Source of the DNA: Larkinella soli
GTDB taxonomy: Bacteria > Bacteroidota > Bacteroidia > Cytophagales > Spirosomataceae
Assembly: GCF_003703975.1 (NCBI RefSeq)
Contig: NZ_QTJY01000032.1
Location: 1 to 44,768 of the forward strand
Length of the DNA stretch: 44,768 bases
Reading direction: 5' to 3'
Shown here: positions 6,083-15,126 of the stretch, one piece after another
How positions within the stretch are numbered: position 1 is the first letter of the stretch
How the letters are laid out: the number at the start of each line of letters is the position of its first letter
Program-made: the position numbers and the translations under genes
Notes under the pieces: model-generated
What the model saw: the letters and a program-made list of their open reading frames with translations, nothing else
What the model was told of the DNA's origin: nothing
Databases searched by the model: none

Positions 6083-8362
6083 TCACTGGCCCAGCTCGGC
6101 AAGGGTCCAGGCTTTGCTTCGTCCGGTCGTCTGGTCGCGGATTTTCTTCACGTCCGCGGCCGTGACGATCGGGGTGGCGCGGGCATTGGGTCCGGGATAG
6201 CCGCGGAAGGTGCCGAACTCATACCGGATGTAACTCAGCACGGACGCGATCCAGGCGTCGTCGTTGGCGGCCATCGACGGCATGACGTCGGGGTAGGTTT
6301 TTTCGTCGATGGGGCCGGACAGACCGTGGAGCAGGATTTTGATGACCATTTCCTTCTCTCCGCTCAGCCGTTTGGACCCGGCCAGGGGCGGAGCCACCAT
6401 GCTGCTGCCGCCCACCGCCAGCCCTTTGCCGTCCGGGCCGTGGCAGGTGGCGCAGATGGTTTTGAAGCCGGCGGCTCCGGCCAGGATGGTCGTCCGGTCG
6501 GCCTCGTCGAGTCGGCCCAGCCGCAAACCGTATTTCTTCACGTCCTCGCTTTTCTGAAGGCTTTTCCAGGCGCCGGCAAGCATTTCATTACCGGAATTCA
6601 GACCCAGAAGGTCGCGGGTCAGCGCTGCGGCTTTCGGCGATGAACTGCGGCTGAGGGAGAGCACCAATTGGGTACGGACATCGTAGCTCGGATCGGCTTT
6701 CAGCGCGGCCAGCCGCTCGATCATCGGCTCGTCATTTTTGCGGAGATACGGCTCACTGAGCCAGACCCCGGCCCGGCGAAGCTGCGGGTCCTCGTCCTTC
6801 AGTGCCACCTCCAACAGGTCCTTATCGACGGCATCCAGCCCTTCCAGCGTCCAGAACGCGTGCAGGCGCCCCAGCGTCGTTGGCTTCTTCCCGAGCGGCC
6901 CCGGTTTGCCGAGGGCGATCTCGCGCAGGGCCGGAACGACCGAGCGGTCGCCGAGCACCACGAGTTGTTTCTGGGCGTTATCGCGCCACCAGCCGTTCGG
7001 GTGGTCGAGGTAGGTCACCAGTTTAGCCGCCGGCTCGTCCAGCATCCGCGGTTTCGGCCCCGGTTTCATGCCTTCAAAGACCAGACGGTAAATCCGGCCG
7101 TGCTGCACGTTGCGGTCCAGCCCCAGCCGTTTGATCTGGGGCCGCAGGTAGCTGCCTTCGGGCGTCCACTGCGACTCCTGAATGATGCCGCGGTTCATAT
7201 CGACGATGTACAGACAGCCGTCGGGGCCGGTATAGGTGTTGACGGCCCGGAAGTTCATGTCCGTCGAGGCAATGAACTCCTGCTGATGATAGGCGTTTTC
7301 GAGGGTGGTCTTGCCGTCTTTATTGATCATTTTGGCCCGGCGGATGATCCGCGCGACCGGCTCGCTGATCAGGTAATCGCCGACGAGGTCCGCCGGCAGC
7401 CGGTCGCCCCGGAAGATCGACTGGCCGCAGCCGGCCGTGAAGTGGTTGAGGGTCGAGTCGGGCCGGAGCCGCTTCAGCCCGCCCTGAATGTCGGGCGTTT
7501 TGATGATGGGCCAGACGGCCGCAAACTCCTCGCTGTACTGGTCGGGGAACTCCAGCGCGCCGTAGGTCGGATTGATCTGGAAGCCGGAAGCCGGGATTTC
7601 GCCCCCGGCGCGGGAGAAGAACAGCCGGCCGTAGTTGTCGTGCGTCAGGCCCCACTGCCCGTTGGAGCCGTTGGGCAGCGAATCGACCTGGAGGGCGCCG
7701 TTTTTATACCGGAACCGGATCGGGTCGACGGTGACGTAAATCCAGTTGTCGAGGTTCCAGTCGAGGCCGCTGCGCTGGTGTTCGAGGTTGCCGGGCGCCT
7801 TGCGCGGAACGGTAAACAGCGGTTTTTTGGCGTCGGCCACCCCGTCGCCGTTCGTGTCCTTATAGCTGTAGATATTGTAGGTATCGGTTTCGTTGACCAG
7901 CAGTTCGTGATCGACGCAGAGGATGAGCCGGGGCAGCAGGAGTTTGTCGAGGAACACGGAGCTTTTGTCCATCTTCCCGTCGTTGTCGGTGTCTTCCAGC
8001 CGCATGATCCGGCATACCGGGTCGTGTTCGCCGGAGCCGTCCACATCCTGCATGTAGGTGTTCATCTCGGCGACGTACATCCGGGCGTTGCCGTCCCAGG
8101 CGATGGCGACCGGCTCCCGGATCATCGGCTCGCTGGCGACGAGTTCCATGCGGTAGCCCTTCGGCAGCCGGAACGAACGCAGGCTTTGTTCGGGCGTCAG
8201 GTGCGCCGGGCTGGGGTTGTCCGTAAAAGCGGGAACGTCGGGCGTGGCTTCGGACCCGGCGGTCTGCGCGGTTTGCTGCGAAGTCGGGTTCGAAACCTTA
8301 CAGGTAACGACGAGCAGGGAAAAAGCCAGCAGGCCGGCTTTCCAAAAGGTATTATTCATCAT
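6083..8362 (-). CDS. PVC-type haem-binding lipoprotein dehydrogenase with HEAT repeats and cytochrome c
   Basis: A 759-residue lipoprotein. The N-terminal signal ends in LLVVTC, a plausible lipobox. Next comes the six-bladed propeller known as the 'membrane-bound dehydrogenase'/PVC N-terminal domain (about 60-440: SFRLPKGYRMELVASEP, IAWDGNARMYVAEM, Asp-rich loops such as DTDNDGKMD and DTNGDGVAD). HEAT-like helices follow (about 450-600). The C-terminus is a class I cytochrome c (near 630-720) with CATCH and an MPSM methionine ligand. The family is abundant in Planctomycetes and in Cytophagales and is thought to take part in oxidation of carbohydrate-derived substrates; substrate unknown. The gene converges on the ABC permease gene with 15 bp between stops. 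The second of two adjacent ATG codons is equally possible. Confidence 0.92.
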   Translation of the reverse strand: MMNNTFWKAGLLAFSLLVVTCKVSNPTSQQTAQTAGSEATPDVPAFTDNPSPAHLTPEQSLRSFRLPKGYRMELVASEPMIREPVAIAWDGNARMYVAEMNTYMQDVDGSGEHDPVCRIMRLEDTDNDGKMDKSSVFLDKLLLPRLILCVDHELLVNETDTYNIYSYKDTNGDGVADAKKPLFTVPRKAPGNLEHQRSGLDWNLDNWIYVTVDPIRFRYKNGALQVDSLPNGSNGQWGLTHDNYGRLFFSRAGGEIPASGFQINPTYGALEFPDQYSEEFAAVWPIIKTPDIQGGLKRLRPDSTLNHFTAGCGQSIFRGDRLPADLVGDYLISEPVARIIRRAKMINKDGKTTLENAYHQQEFIASTDMNFRAVNTYTGPDGCLYIVDMNRGIIQESQWTPEGSYLRPQIKRLGLDRNVQHGRIYRLVFEGMKPGPKPRMLDEPAAKLVTYLDHPNGWWRDNAQKQLVVLGDRSVVPALREIALGKPGPLGKKPTTLGRLHAFWTLEGLDAVDKDLLEVALKDEDPQLRRAGVWLSEPYLRKNDEPMIERLAALKADPSYDVRTQLVLSLSRSSSPKAAALTRDLLGLNSGNEMLAGAWKSLQKSEDVKKYGLRLGRLDEADRTTILAGAAGFKTICATCHGPDGKGLAVGGSSMVAPPLAGSKRLSGEKEMVIKILLHGLSGPIDEKTYPDVMPSMAANDDAWIASVLSYIRYEFGTFRGYPGPNARATPIVTAADVKKIRDQTTGRSKAWTLAELGQ

Positions 8363-8606
8363 AAGGGCTCAGGAACAATTCGTCAATCTAAATAGCAAGT
8401 TAGGAAGAATTTATACTCTTACCGGCTGAGGTTTAGCAGGATTCGGGGAAAATTTTAATCCCGGGCGTGATTTTAAAAATCAGCCTCGGCCGATCTCACG
8501 GCGGTATCCGAAAAATTCTATCTTAGTGCAGTGATCGGGCCGCCGGCCTTTTTCATAAGCGATTCCCGTAAACCCACTTTCCTCTTTACTCAAATCAGGA
8601 TCCGAG

Positions 8607-9218
8607 ATGACCTTCAAGTATTTCGACAAACCGGAAATCTTTGTCGGCTTTCTTGACGAAAAAACCACCTGCGACACCTGCGGAGAATTTACCCGCTGCT
8701 TCGACGCCGAACCCTTTTACGGAGAAGAAACGCTGGCGGCCGTCTGCCCGTCCTGCCTGGAAAAAGGCCGGCTCTACGGAATGGACGTATATACCTGTGA
8801 GGGAGATTTTTCCGAACTGAAACGGCAGTTGACCGAACGGCATCCGGACCTCGACGAAAACGAAATCGACGCCATGGCCGAGGAAAAAACGCGCGAACTG
8901 GAAAAAACCACCCCGCACCTGGTCACCTGGCAGGACTGGCTGTGGCCCTGCGCCGACGGCGACTACTGCCAGTTCATCGGCTACGGCTCCCGGCCCCTCT
9001 ACAACCGGCTTTCGCGGGATTTCAACGGCCAGGCCCTGTTCGAATCCTCCCTGTATTACACCCTGCGGGACGATTCGGACGCGGACGCGCTCTGGGAAGA
9101 AGAAATGCCCCGCAAGGAAGTCCGGACGTATGAAGAAAGCAGCCGGTACAGCACGCTCTTCTACGTGTTCAAAAGTCTTCATTCCGACCAAATCATCACC
9201 ACCTGGGATTCCGACTGA
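8607..9218 (+). CDS. CbrC (UPF0167)-family zinc-binding protein
   Basis: A 203-residue cytoplasmic protein. Its N-terminal half has two Cys pairs in zinc-ribbon style (C22-x2-C25 and C47-x2-C50, the second as CPSC). The second half has the family signature WQDWLWPCADGDYCQFIGYG, which corresponds to the WQ...W..HC.D.C.F block of CbrC. E. coli cbrC is CreBC-regulated and associated with colicin E2 tolerance; the biochemical role is unknown. Acidic and aromatic residues dominate the C-terminus. The deacylase start follows its stop after 4 nt, so the two are probably one transcript, although no functional link is evident. Upstream (8363-8606) I see no clear promoter. Confidence 0.75.
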   Translation: MTFKYFDKPEIFVGFLDEKTTCDTCGEFTRCFDAEPFYGEETLAAVCPSCLEKGRLYGMDVYTCEGDFSELKRQLTERHPDLDENEIDAMAEEKTRELEKTTPHLVTWQDWLWPCADGDYCQFIGYGSRPLYNRLSRDFNGQALFESSLYYTLRDDSDADALWEEEMPRKEVRTYEESSRYSTLFYVFKSLHSDQIITTWDSD

Positions 9219-9222
9219 GTTC

Positions 9223-10830
9223 ATGAAACACTTCATCTTCTGCCTTTGCCTGCTGTTTTCCATCGGCGCCCATGCCCAGACCTACGACCTGATTATTAAA
9301 AACGGCCGGGTGGTCGACGGCTCGGGCAACCCCTGGTATTATGCCGACGTCGCCATCCTGAACGGAAAAATCGCCCGCATCGGCAGCATCCCGGCCACGG
9401 ACGCCCGCGCGACGGTCGACGCCCGCAACCAGATCGTGGCGCCCGGCTTCATCGATGTGCATACCCACGTCGAAGGCAGCCTTCAGGACCGCCCCGGTGC
9501 CGAGAATTTCCTGCACGACGGCGTCACGACGCTGGTGACGGGCAACTGCGGCAGTTCGGCCGTCGACCTGCGGGCGTTTTTCGACTCGCTCCGGATTCAG
9601 GGCTTTTCGCCGAATCTGGCGTCGCTGGTCGGCCACAATTCGGTCCGGCTGAAAGTGATGAAGATGGCGTTCCGCGAACCCACCGCCCGGGAGCAGGCCG
9701 AGATGGAACGGCTCGTGGAGCAGGCCATGAAAGACGGCGCCGTCGGCCTGTCGACCGGCCTCATCTACACCCCCGGCACCTACGCCCGCACGCCCGAAAT
9801 CGTCAATCTGGCGAAGGTGGCGTCGCGCTACGGCGGGGTGTATGCGTCGCATATGCGAAATGAAGGTCAGGAAGTCAAAAAAGCCATCGGGGAAGCCATT
9901 CAGATCGGGCGGGAGGCCCGGATTCCGGTCGAGATTTCGCATTTCAAGGTCGCCGGCAAACCGATCTGGGGAGCCGCCGTCGAAACCGTGGGGCTGGTGG
10001 AGGCCGCCCGGCGGGAAGGCATCGACGTGACGGTCGATCAGTATCCGTATACGGCATCCAGCACCTCGCTGGCGAGCATCGTGCCCTCCTGGGCGCTGGC
10101 CGACGGTGATTCGGCCACGCTGGCCCGGTTCCGCGACCCGGCTACCCGGACGAAAATCCGGAAAGAAATGCTGGCATCGCTGAAAGAGAACGACCGCAAA
10201 AATTTCGATTACGCCGTGGTGGCTTCCTTCCCGGCCGACACGAGCTTCAACGGCCTGTCGATCACGAAGATCAATCAGAAACTCGGCCGAAAGAACAAAG
10301 CCGACGCGGAGGCCGATCTGGTGATGGACCTGATGGAAAAAGCCGGTATGAAGCGCATCCAGATGGTCTACCACACCATGTCGGAGGAGGATGTCGCCAC
10401 GATCATGCGCTACTCCAACACGATGGTGGCCTCGGACGCGGGCGTGACGCGCTACGGCTCTGGGATGCCGCACCCGCGCGGCTACGGCTCCAACGCCCGG
10501 GTGCTGGGGCGGTATGTCCGTGAGAAGCAAATTATTCCGGTGGAGGAGGCCGTCCGGCGGATGACCTCGCTGCCCGCCCAGCGGTTTTCTCTCGAAGACC
10601 GGGGCCTGCTTCGGCCCGGTTATGCCGCCGACCTTGTGATCTTCGACGAAAAAACGGTGACCGATCAGTCAACCTACGACGTGCCCCATGCTTATTCGAC
10701 GGGTTTCTCCTACGTGCTGGTCAATGGGGTGCCGGTGATCGAAGCCGGGAAACACAACGGGAAGCGGCCCGGCCGGATTCTGACCGGCCGGGGATATGCC
10801 GGGGTCATGGAGGAGAGGGCAGGAAAGTAA
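9223..10830 (+). CDS. Secreted D-aminoacylase / N-acyl-D-amino-acid deacylase family amidohydrolase
   Basis: A 535-residue protein that begins with a clear signal peptide (MKHFIFCLCLLFSIGAHAQ), so it acts in the periplasm or outside. The frame extends upstream into the previous gene, but the signal peptide fixes the start at 9223. Amidohydrolase features are all present: YDLIIKNGRVVDGSGNP (composite beta-sandwich), the HxH metal pair in DVHTHVEGS, the bridging cysteine in GNCGSS, metal histidines in ASHMRNEG and EISHFKVAG, and the catalytic Asp in ASDAG. The C-terminal strand region returns as LLRPGYAADLVIFDE. The family hydrolyses N-acyl-D-amino acids; D-Glu, D-Asp or broader specificity cannot be decided. 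A role in peptidoglycan or D-amino-acid scavenging is inference. Confidence 0.92.
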   Translation: MKHFIFCLCLLFSIGAHAQTYDLIIKNGRVVDGSGNPWYYADVAILNGKIARIGSIPATDARATVDARNQIVAPGFIDVHTHVEGSLQDRPGAENFLHDGVTTLVTGNCGSSAVDLRAFFDSLRIQGFSPNLASLVGHNSVRLKVMKMAFREPTAREQAEMERLVEQAMKDGAVGLSTGLIYTPGTYARTPEIVNLAKVASRYGGVYASHMRNEGQEVKKAIGEAIQIGREARIPVEISHFKVAGKPIWGAAVETVGLVEAARREGIDVTVDQYPYTASSTSLASIVPSWALADGDSATLARFRDPATRTKIRKEMLASLKENDRKNFDYAVVASFPADTSFNGLSITKINQKLGRKNKADAEADLVMDLMEKAGMKRIQMVYHTMSEEDVATIMRYSNTMVASDAGVTRYGSGMPHPRGYGSNARVLGRYVREKQIIPVEEAVRRMTSLPAQRFSLEDRGLLRPGYAADLVIFDEKTVTDQSTYDVPHAYSTGFSYVLVNGVPVIEAGKHNGKRPGRILTGRGYAGVMEERAGK

Positions 10831-10896
10831 ACACCGGATTTTTGGCGTAACTTGCCGGGCGGGATGTAAACCCGCTGATGACCGCACCGTAACGGA

Positions 10897-11373
10897 ATGC
10901 ATTTCGACCAGCACGGCTTTCTGACTCCGTATGGAGTGATAGAAACCGATTTTTCTATTTTTGAACAGGTTTTTGTTTCGGCCTTTCCGGAGTCGACCAC
11001 CCGCCGGGCCTTGTTCGACGGGTTGATGGAGTTCGACGAATGCCTGCAAAAACTGCTTCCCGAGGGCTATTTTCAGTGGATCGACGGCAGCTTTGTGACC
11101 AAAAAGCTGAATCCGGCAGACATCGACCTGGTGACTTTTGTCGACTATCGCTGGTATGAAAGGCAGGAGTCGGCGTTTAATGAGTTGAGAGCCTGGCGCT
11201 TCGACCGGGAGAAGGGAATCGACGGGTATTTCGTGAAGATTTATCCGGAGGATCATCCCCTTGTCAACGGGTATCGATACGATAAAACGGAGTGGGCTTT
11301 TACCTTCTCGAAAACCGCTCCAAAACCGGGTCACCAGAGAAGAAATAAAGGGTTCATTCAGCTAACTTTTTAA
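10897..11373 (+). CDS. Nucleotidyltransferase-fold protein (DUF6932-like)
   Basis: A 158-residue protein with the pol-beta/minimal nucleotidyltransferase active-site signature: FQWIDGSFVTKK, then NPADIDLVTF. This supplies the hGS helix and the DxD metal carboxylates. The N-terminus (MHFDQHGFLTPYGVIETDF) resembles the conserved start of DUF6932-type proteins. It is followed after 5 nt by a 75-aa helical protein. Such tight pairs recall MNT/HEPN toxin-antitoxin modules, in which the nucleotidyltransferase AMPylates and silences a HEPN toxin, but no HEPN RX4-6H motif is visible in the partner. Codon and base use look slightly less GC-rich than the flanks, which may indicate acquisition. Confidence 0.7.
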   Translation: MHFDQHGFLTPYGVIETDFSIFEQVFVSAFPESTTRRALFDGLMEFDECLQKLLPEGYFQWIDGSFVTKKLNPADIDLVTFVDYRWYERQESAFNELRAWRFDREKGIDGYFVKIYPEDHPLVNGYRYDKTEWAFTFSKTAPKPGHQRRNKGFIQLTF

Positions 11374-11378
11374 AACAG

Positions 11379-11606
11379 ATGGATAGACCGACAACTGCAG
11401 AAGAAAGAAACTTGCTGATCCTAAGTACGCTCGAACTGATCGAGCGCACGACCAAGGCCATCGGATATCATCAGTCATTCGAGTCACCCGACCGGTTGGC
11501 TATTGACCAATACACTGAACTTCGCGAAAGACATCTGGCCTTTTTAGCCGAGCTGCTGGAAGATTTCGGCGTAGAAGCCCATCTTTCCGTCAGACAGGCC
11601 GCCTAA
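11379..11606 (+). CDS. Small helical protein, partner of the nucleotidyltransferase-like gene
   Basis: A 75-residue protein of unknown family, predicted almost entirely helical (ERNLLILSTLELIERTTKAI, then DQYTELRERHLAFLAELLEDF). It has no signal peptide and no TM helix. It starts 5 nt after the stop of the preceding gene, so co-translation is likely. Context suggests a complex with that protein. It could be an antitoxin-like cofactor or a degenerate HEPN-type partner, but the sequence gives no direct proof. Confidence 0.6.
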   Translation: MDRPTTAEERNLLILSTLELIERTTKAIGYHQSFESPDRLAIDQYTELRERHLAFLAELLEDFGVEAHLSVRQAA

Positions 11607-11640
11607 CCAATGGCAAGCCGCCAAATCATGAATTAAAAGG

Positions 11641-12033
11641 ATGGAAGTTTCACTACAAAACGAAACACTGGAAAGCCTGGAGGGAGAAATTCGGGACGAA
11701 CCGGATTACGGGGATTTTGTGGGGCAGAAGATTCACGCGCTGCGCAAAACTCCGCTGGGCCGGCTCCGGTCGGAAGACCTGCGGCTGCTGATCGAAAACC
11801 GGGTCTCGCTGCCGTACCTGCTTCCCCTGGCCATCGAAAAACTCCGGAAGAATCTGTTTGAAGAAGGAGATTATTACCCCGGAGACCTTTTACAGAGTGT
11901 GCTGAATCTCAATACCGGCTTCTGGACGAATCACCCGCAGGAATGGCGGCAGGTTCACGAACTGATCCGCTACCGGGAGTTCGAACTGGAGGACCGGCAC
12001 ATTGCCACCGAAACCTTTCTGGAATTATCCTGA
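11641..12033 (+). CDS. CdiI-type contact-dependent inhibition immunity protein, orphan
   Basis: A 130-residue protein that fits the CdiI_2 family pattern: TLESLEGE near the N-terminus, IHALRKTPLGRLRSEDLRLL, LPLAIEKL, then the characteristic EGDYYPGDLLQSVL. These proteins bind and neutralise a cognate CDI or polymorphic toxin tip in the cytoplasm. No toxin, Rhs or two-partner secretion gene is present in the window, so this is an orphan immunity gene. It may give protection against neighbours' toxins or be a remnant of a larger locus. It lies 34 nt after the 75-aa gene, on the same strand, with an AAAAGG stretch just before the ATG. Confidence 0.72.
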   Translation: MEVSLQNETLESLEGEIRDEPDYGDFVGQKIHALRKTPLGRLRSEDLRLLIENRVSLPYLLPLAIEKLRKNLFEEGDYYPGDLLQSVLNLNTGFWTNHPQEWRQVHELIRYREFELEDRHIATETFLELS

Positions 12034-12065
12034 ACATACGCGTACCACTGCTAAACCCCCTTGTT

Positions 12066-13124
12066 ATGAAAACCAATCGCCGAACCTTTCTCGGTCAGGC
12101 TACGACGGCAACCGCGGCCGGTCTGGCCATTCCCAATATCCTTTTCGGTGCCCAGCCGAAAGCCGATGAGGTCGTCATCGGACACGGCAGCCACCGCTAC
12201 CGCGTCGTTCCGAACTGGGGCGTGCTGGATGCGGGCAAAAACCCCGTCAACGACTGCCACGAAATGGTGCAGGACGCCAAAGGCCGCATCATTCTGCTGA
12301 CCAACGAGACGAAGAACAACATCCTGGTTTACGATAAATCGGGCAAACTGCTCGAAAGCTGGGGCAACAGCTACCCCGGCGGGCACGGCCTGACGCTGTC
12401 CAATGAAGGCGGAGAGCAGTTTCTGTTCATCTCCGACCCTGACCGGCACCAGGTCGTCAAAACCGACCTGAAAGGCAAGGTTCTGCTGAAGCTCGAATAC
12501 CCGAAGGAAACCGGCCGGTATGACTACCCGACCCAGTTCAAACCGACCGAAACCAGCATCAACCCCGCCAACGGCGATATCTACGTGGCCGACGGCTACG
12601 GCCTCAACTTCATCACGCAGTATGACCGGAACGGCAAATACATCCGCCACTGGGGCGGTAAGGGCGAGGAGAACGGCCAGTTCGACTGCTGCCACGGCAT
12701 CCTGGTCGACACGCGCAACAAGGCCAACCCGACGCTGCTCATCACCGACCGACGGCATAACGCCCTGAAGCGGTTTACGCTCGACGGCAAATACCTCTCG
12801 ACCATCGCCCTGCCCGGTTCCTACATCTGCCGCCCCGTGCCGCACGGCGACATGATCTACGGGGCCGTCTTCCGCAGTACCTCCGACTCCTACCCCGGCT
12901 CGGGTTACATCCAGATTCTGGACAAAAACGACAAGGTGGTATCGACACCGGGCGGTTCGGAACCGGTTTATAAAAACGGCAAGCTGGAGGAGCAGCGCAA
13001 AGACCGCTCGTTCACGCCTTTCATTCATCCGCACGACGTCCACGTCGACGAGGACGAAAACGTCTATGTGGCCCAGTGGGCTTCCGGAAAAACCTATCCG
13101 ATCAAGCTGCAGCGCGTCGCCTGA
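12066..13124 (+). CDS. Tat-exported six-bladed beta-propeller (NHL-like) protein
   Basis: A 352-residue protein. The N-terminus MKTNRRTFLGQ followed by an Ala/Gly-rich stretch is a twin-arginine signal; this fixes the start at 12066 although the frame is open further upstream. The mature part is an NHL/SMP-30-like propeller with repeated blades such as GRIILLTNETKNNILVYDKSG, NGDIYVADGYGLNFITQYD and LLITDRRHNALKRFTLDG. The closing strand is DVHVDEDENVYVAQW. Such proteins are exported enzymes or binding scaffolds; peptidylamidoglycolate-lyase-like folds are one option, but the catalytic set is not identifiable. Its TGA overlaps the next ATG by one base (13122-13126), which indicates translational coupling with the glycosidase-like gene. 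Confidence 0.85.
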   Translation: MKTNRRTFLGQATTATAAGLAIPNILFGAQPKADEVVIGHGSHRYRVVPNWGVLDAGKNPVNDCHEMVQDAKGRIILLTNETKNNILVYDKSGKLLESWGNSYPGGHGLTLSNEGGEQFLFISDPDRHQVVKTDLKGKVLLKLEYPKETGRYDYPTQFKPTETSINPANGDIYVADGYGLNFITQYDRNGKYIRHWGGKGEENGQFDCCHGILVDTRNKANPTLLITDRRHNALKRFTLDGKYLSTIALPGSYICRPVPHGDMIYGAVFRSTSDSYPGSGYIQILDKNDKVVSTPGGSEPVYKNGKLEEQRKDRSFTPFIHPHDVHVDEDENVYVAQWASGKTYPIKLQRVA

Positions 13125-15118
13125 TGAACCGCTTCGCCGGTCTTGTTCTGGTCCTTCTGGCCTTCGGAACGGCGTCGGCTCAGCCGAAACCGATCCTGCG
13201 CCGGTCCGACAGCTTTTTCGGCCTGCATTTTGACTTCCATGCCGGGCGGAACGATTCGACCATCGGCCGGACGCTCACCGCCGGGATGATCGACACGCTG
13301 CTGAGCCGCGTCCGGCCGGATTTTATCCAGGTCGATACGAAGGGGCATGCGGGCGTGACGAGCTACCCGACGAAGGTCGGCTATGCCTACAGCCGGTTTA
13401 CGCAGGACCCCCTGAAGCTGTTCCGCGAGGTCACCCGGCGGCATGGCGTGGCCCTCTACGTCCACCACTCGGGCGTCTGGGACAACGAGGCCATCCGCCA
13501 CCACCCGGCCTGGGCGCGCCGGTTTCCCGACGGCCGGATCGACGACCGGAAAACCTCCGTTTTCGGGCCGTATGCCGACAGTTTGCTGATTCCGCAGCTG
13601 AAGGAAATCGCCGATTACGGCGTCGACGGCGTCTGGACCGACGGCGAGTGCTGGGCCGTCGAACCCGACTACCGGCCCGAGGTGCTGGCGGCTTTCCGGC
13701 AGGAAACCGGGATTCAGGAGGTGCCTAAAAAGAAGGGCGACCCGCATTACGACGATTTTCTGGAGTTTCAGCGGAAGGCGTTTCTGCGGTATGTCGGACA
13801 TTACGTCGATGAGGTGCATCGGTACAAACCCGGCTTCCAGATCGCCAGCAACTGGGCGTATTCTTCCTTCATGCCCGAGCCGGTCACCCTGAACGTCGAC
13901 TTTATTTCCGGCGACCTCAATGCCACCAATGCCGCCAACAGCGCGGCTTTCGAAGCCCGCTGCATCGCTCCGCAGGGCCGCCCCTGGGACCTGATGGCCT
14001 GGGGGTTCGCGTCGAACTACGACGGCGTTCATTCACCGAAGCCGGCCCGTCAGCTGTGTCAGGAGGCCGCGCAGGTGCTGTCGATGGGCGGAGGCTTTCA
14101 GGCTTATTTCACCCAGCAGCGGGATGCGTCCATCAAGCTTTGGGAGGTGCCGGTCATGGAGGAACTTGCCCGTTTCTGCCGCGCCCGGCAGGCGTTCTGC
14201 CACAAAGCCACGCCCGTGCCGCAGGTGGCGCTGCTGTATTCGACGGCCGGTTATAAAGCCGTCTCGCCAAACCTTTACCGCCCCTGGAACGGGGAACACA
14301 ACGCCCTGCGCGGGATACTTGACCTGCTGCTTTACAACCAGCTGCCGACCGAAATTCTGATGGAACACCACCTCCGGGGCCGGATGGCTTCCTACCCGCT
14401 GATCGTGGTCCCGGAATGGGCGACGCTCGACAAGGGCTTCCGGGATGAGCTGGTGCAGTATGCCCGCAACGGCGGGAACCTGCTGGTGATCGGCAGCGAA
14501 GCCGTCCTGAACTTTCAGGATGTGCTGGGCGTCAGCCTCGGCGACACGATCCGGGGCACCCCCTATTTCGGACTGCCCAACCACATCACCGGCACCACGG
14601 CCCGCTACCGGCCGTTTCGGCCGGCGGCCGGAACCCGAACCGTGGGTGGTTTATACGGAAACGGCGACATGCGCGATTATCGCGGGCCGGCGGCTTCCGT
14701 GGCGCCCCTCGGCAAAGGCCGGATTGCGGCCGTTTACCTGAATCTGGGGGCGCCGTATCAGCAGCGCGAAACCGTGCAGTGCCGCGATTTTCTGGCGGCC
14801 GTCGTCAAAGAGGTATTCCCTCAGCCGCTGGTGACGGTGCAGGGGGCGCCGAGGGTGCATCTGGCCGTCAACCGCAAAGCCGGGAAGCTGATGGTCAATC
14901 TGGTGAATATGAGCGGTTCGCACGGGAACAAGGCCGTCCATACGCTGGACGACATTCAGCCGCTCGGGCCGTTCCGGGTGCAGCTTCGGGCCGACCGCCG
15001 ACCCGGCCGCATCACGCTCCAGCCCGAAAACCGGCCGGTTGATTTTGAGTACCAAAACAAGGTCGTCTCGTTTTTTATACCGAAATTAGATGTCCACTCG
15101 GTGGCCGTAATCGAATAA
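13124..15118 (+). CDS. Secreted glycoside-hydrolase-like protein (GHL6 / alpha-L-fucosidase-like barrel)
   Basis: A 664-residue protein with a signal peptide (MNRFAGLVLVLLAFGTASAQ). The first 330 residues look like a TIM barrel of the hypothetical glycosyl hydrolase 6 / fucosidase-like type: FGLHFDFHAG, RPDFIQVDTKGHAG, ALYVHHSGVWDN, YGVDGVWTDGECWA. The acidic residues in the last motif are candidates for catalysis. A glutamine-amidotransferase-like fold resembling the beta-galactosidase trimerisation domain follows (about 390-550: YPLIVVPEWATLDKGF, NGGNLLVIGSEA), and then a beta-sandwich end. The start is set by the signal peptide and the one-base overlap with the propeller gene. It probably acts on a plant or exopolysaccharide glycan; substrate unknown. 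Confidence 0.8.
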   Translation: MNRFAGLVLVLLAFGTASAQPKPILRRSDSFFGLHFDFHAGRNDSTIGRTLTAGMIDTLLSRVRPDFIQVDTKGHAGVTSYPTKVGYAYSRFTQDPLKLFREVTRRHGVALYVHHSGVWDNEAIRHHPAWARRFPDGRIDDRKTSVFGPYADSLLIPQLKEIADYGVDGVWTDGECWAVEPDYRPEVLAAFRQETGIQEVPKKKGDPHYDDFLEFQRKAFLRYVGHYVDEVHRYKPGFQIASNWAYSSFMPEPVTLNVDFISGDLNATNAANSAAFEARCIAPQGRPWDLMAWGFASNYDGVHSPKPARQLCQEAAQVLSMGGGFQAYFTQQRDASIKLWEVPVMEELARFCRARQAFCHKATPVPQVALLYSTAGYKAVSPNLYRPWNGEHNALRGILDLLLYNQLPTEILMEHHLRGRMASYPLIVVPEWATLDKGFRDELVQYARNGGNLLVIGSEAVLNFQDVLGVSLGDTIRGTPYFGLPNHITGTTARYRPFRPAAGTRTVGGLYGNGDMRDYRGPAASVAPLGKGRIAAVYLNLGAPYQQRETVQCRDFLAAVVKEVFPQPLVTVQGAPRVHLAVNRKAGKLMVNLVNMSGSHGNKAVHTLDDIQPLGPFRVQLRADRRPGRITLQPENRPVDFEYQNKVVSFFIPKLDVHSVAVIE

Positions 15119-15126
15119 CCGGGTGA

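Noticed and set aside
6668-8395. A 575-codon open frame on the plus strand opposite the PVC-type cytochrome gene
   Set aside because: Antisense to a lipoprotein with clear propeller and CATCH motifs; composition is that of a shadow frame.
8537-8553. GGCC-GCC-GGCC hairpin with five T before the CbrC-like gene
   Set aside because: A 4-bp stem is too weak, and GC-rich self-complementary tetramers are frequent in this genome.
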